Of a DNA stretch of 64,000 nucleotides, positions 63,291 to 64,000 are shown in pieces. This stretch comes from Nodosilinea sp. FACHB-141 (GTDB lineage: Bacteria; Cyanobacteriota; Cyanobacteriia; Phormidesmidales; Phormidesmidaceae), in assembly GCF_014696135.1 (NCBI RefSeq), contig NZ_JACJPP010000020.1, forward strand, positions 147,019 to 211,018, read 5' to 3'. A program made the translations under genes and the position numbers. The notes below the pieces were generated by a model that was not told the DNA's origin, did no database searches, and saw only the letters and a list, made by a program, of their open reading frames with translations. Each line of letters opens with the position of its first letter. Within the stretch, counting starts at the first letter, position 1.

Positions 63291-63839
63291 ATGAAGTATA
63301 ACCCCGACAAACATCACCGTCGTTCCTTGCGCCTCAAAGGGTACGACTACTCATCCGCAGGGGCGTATTTCATCACGATCTGCACCTTTCAACGCCATTG
63401 CCTATTTGGACAGGTAGTCAATGGTGAAATGCAAATCAGTGAATTTGGTTCTATCGCAACAGAATGCTGGCAAGCAATTCCCGAGCATTTTCCACATATC
63501 GAACTTGATGGATACATTGTGATGCCTAATCATGTCCATGGAATTTTGTTTGCCGAGGATCCCCGTGGGGGCATTGCACTGCAATGCCCCTACACCTCTG
63601 CATTTGGCAAGATGTCCTCCGGTTCAATTTCAACAGTTGTTCGTTCCTACAAATCTGCCACGACCAAACGCATCAACACCCTGCGCGATGCAGCAGGCAC
63701 ACCGGTTTGGCAGCGCAACTATTACGACCACATCATTCGGAACGAGCGATCGCTCCAGCACATGCGTCACTACATCACAAACAATCCTGTATCCTGGGCC
63801 GACGACCAACTGCATCCATGCAACCCATCAAAATGGTGA
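63291..63839 (+). CDS. REP-associated tyrosine transposase (RAYT, Y1_Tnp family)
   Basis: 182 residues. The HUH nuclease motif is MPNHVHGILF, the upstream strand AYFITICTFQRHCLFG, and the active-site Tyr helix STVVRSYKSATTKRINTL. The C-terminal motif VWQRNYYDHIIRNERSLQHMRHYI is diagnostic for RAYTs. These single-strand transposases recognise and move REP palindromes. A palindrome of the same family sits in frame within this gene (63565-63593) and encodes RGGIALQCPY between the HUH motif and the Tyr helix, a position where an insertion is tolerated. The gene is complete, so activity is likely. Confidence 0.93.
   Translation: MKYNPDKHHRRSLRLKGYDYSSAGAYFITICTFQRHCLFGQVVNGEMQISEFGSIATECWQAIPEHFPHIELDGYIVMPNHVHGILFAEDPRGGIALQCPYTSAFGKMSSGSISTVVRSYKSATTKRINTLRDAAGTPVWQRNYYDHIIRNERSLQHMRHYITNNPVSWADDQLHPCNPSKW
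63565..63593. repeat. REP palindrome in the RAYT coding sequence
   Basis: GTGGGGGCATTGCA-C-TGCAATGCCCCTAC differs from the outside copies at one arm position and at the centre base. It is read in frame as part of the protein. Confidence 0.85.
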
Positions 63840-63887
63840 TGACTATCTCAGTGGAGAGGAATGAAATTTTGGTTGCCGAAGACACCT

Positions 63888-63904
63888 GTAGGGGCATTGC
63901 AGTG
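63888..63904. repeat. Half REP copy downstream of the RAYT gene
   Basis: GTAGGGGCATTGCAGTG matches the first 17 bases of the REP, then the sequence departs (TGTCATCC). The tail of the window after it (to 64000) shows no gene. Confidence 0.75.
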
Positions 63905-64000
63905 TGTCATCCGACGTAAGGTTGTACCCCCAAGGCACGACATAAAGTTGTGCCCCTTCGGCGCCTTAGCGGTAGAACATAAGACGTTATAAAGCTGTCG

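Noticed and set aside
63098..63310. Minus-strand frame over the REP palindrome
   Set aside because: It is mostly the translation of the REP and its flank and overlaps the RAYT start.

Overview
The window is cyanobacterial chromosome. The octamer GCGATCGC (HIP1) and its GCGATCG core recur in nearly every gene. A CP12-like protein, a DUF7219-like small protein and several lineage-typical membrane and TPR families also occur. Base composition is moderately G+C rich in genes and clearly A+T richer in some spacers and in one gene (16123-16806). A filamentous Leptolyngbya-like organism would fit, but that is inference. I see no rRNA, tRNA or CRISPR array.

Layout. 1-16 kb holds housekeeping and small unknown genes: a frameshifted amidoligase, secreted and membrane proteins, an endonuclease III homologue, a DUF697 GTPase, a HAL2-type nucleotidase, a PfkB sugar kinase, an MFS carrier, a DUF4160/DUF2442 pair, a flavin oxidoreductase, an Hsp70 homologue and pyrC. 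16-30 kb holds an A+T-rich RusA-type resolvase gene, trmFO, a PD-(D/E)XK nuclease, a BenE-type transporter, two AraC regulators, a giant LamG/LGFP/cysteine-protease-like protein, a DUF559 nuclease between direct repeats, an MFS carrier and a dienelactone hydrolase. 30-48 kb is the accessory core: a STAND NTPase with TPRs, a divergent CP12, a glycine-zipper protein with 48-bp repeats, several MITE-like elements (one nested in another), a KMO-like monooxygenase, a REC/GAF/PAS/GGDEF/EAL protein and a two-gene P-loop ATPase + TPR operon.

48-57 kb is the most striking block: acyl-CoA synthetase, FadN-type 3-hydroxyacyl-CoA dehydrogenase/enoyl-CoA hydratase, thiolase and FadE-type acyl-CoA dehydrogenase. 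Together they supply the complete set of activities for fatty-acid beta-oxidation, a pathway that well-studied cyanobacteria lack. The gaps around these genes are filled with G-rich/C-rich octamer foldback repeats, and an oppositely oriented four-helix-bundle gene sits before fadE. 57-64 kb holds an unrecognised conserved protein, a lipoprotein, an HNH-like membrane protein, phosphofructokinase, a DUF5671 pair and a REP-associated tyrosine transposase (RAYT). The RAYT gene has REP palindromes on both sides and one inside its own reading frame.

Repeats are a theme. Palindromes built on GTAGGGG/CCCCTAC, GGGAGAGGG foldbacks, TIR-bounded MITEs and octamer arrays occupy many spacers, and at least two have entered coding sequence. 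Most functional calls rest on motifs read by eye; no database search was possible.
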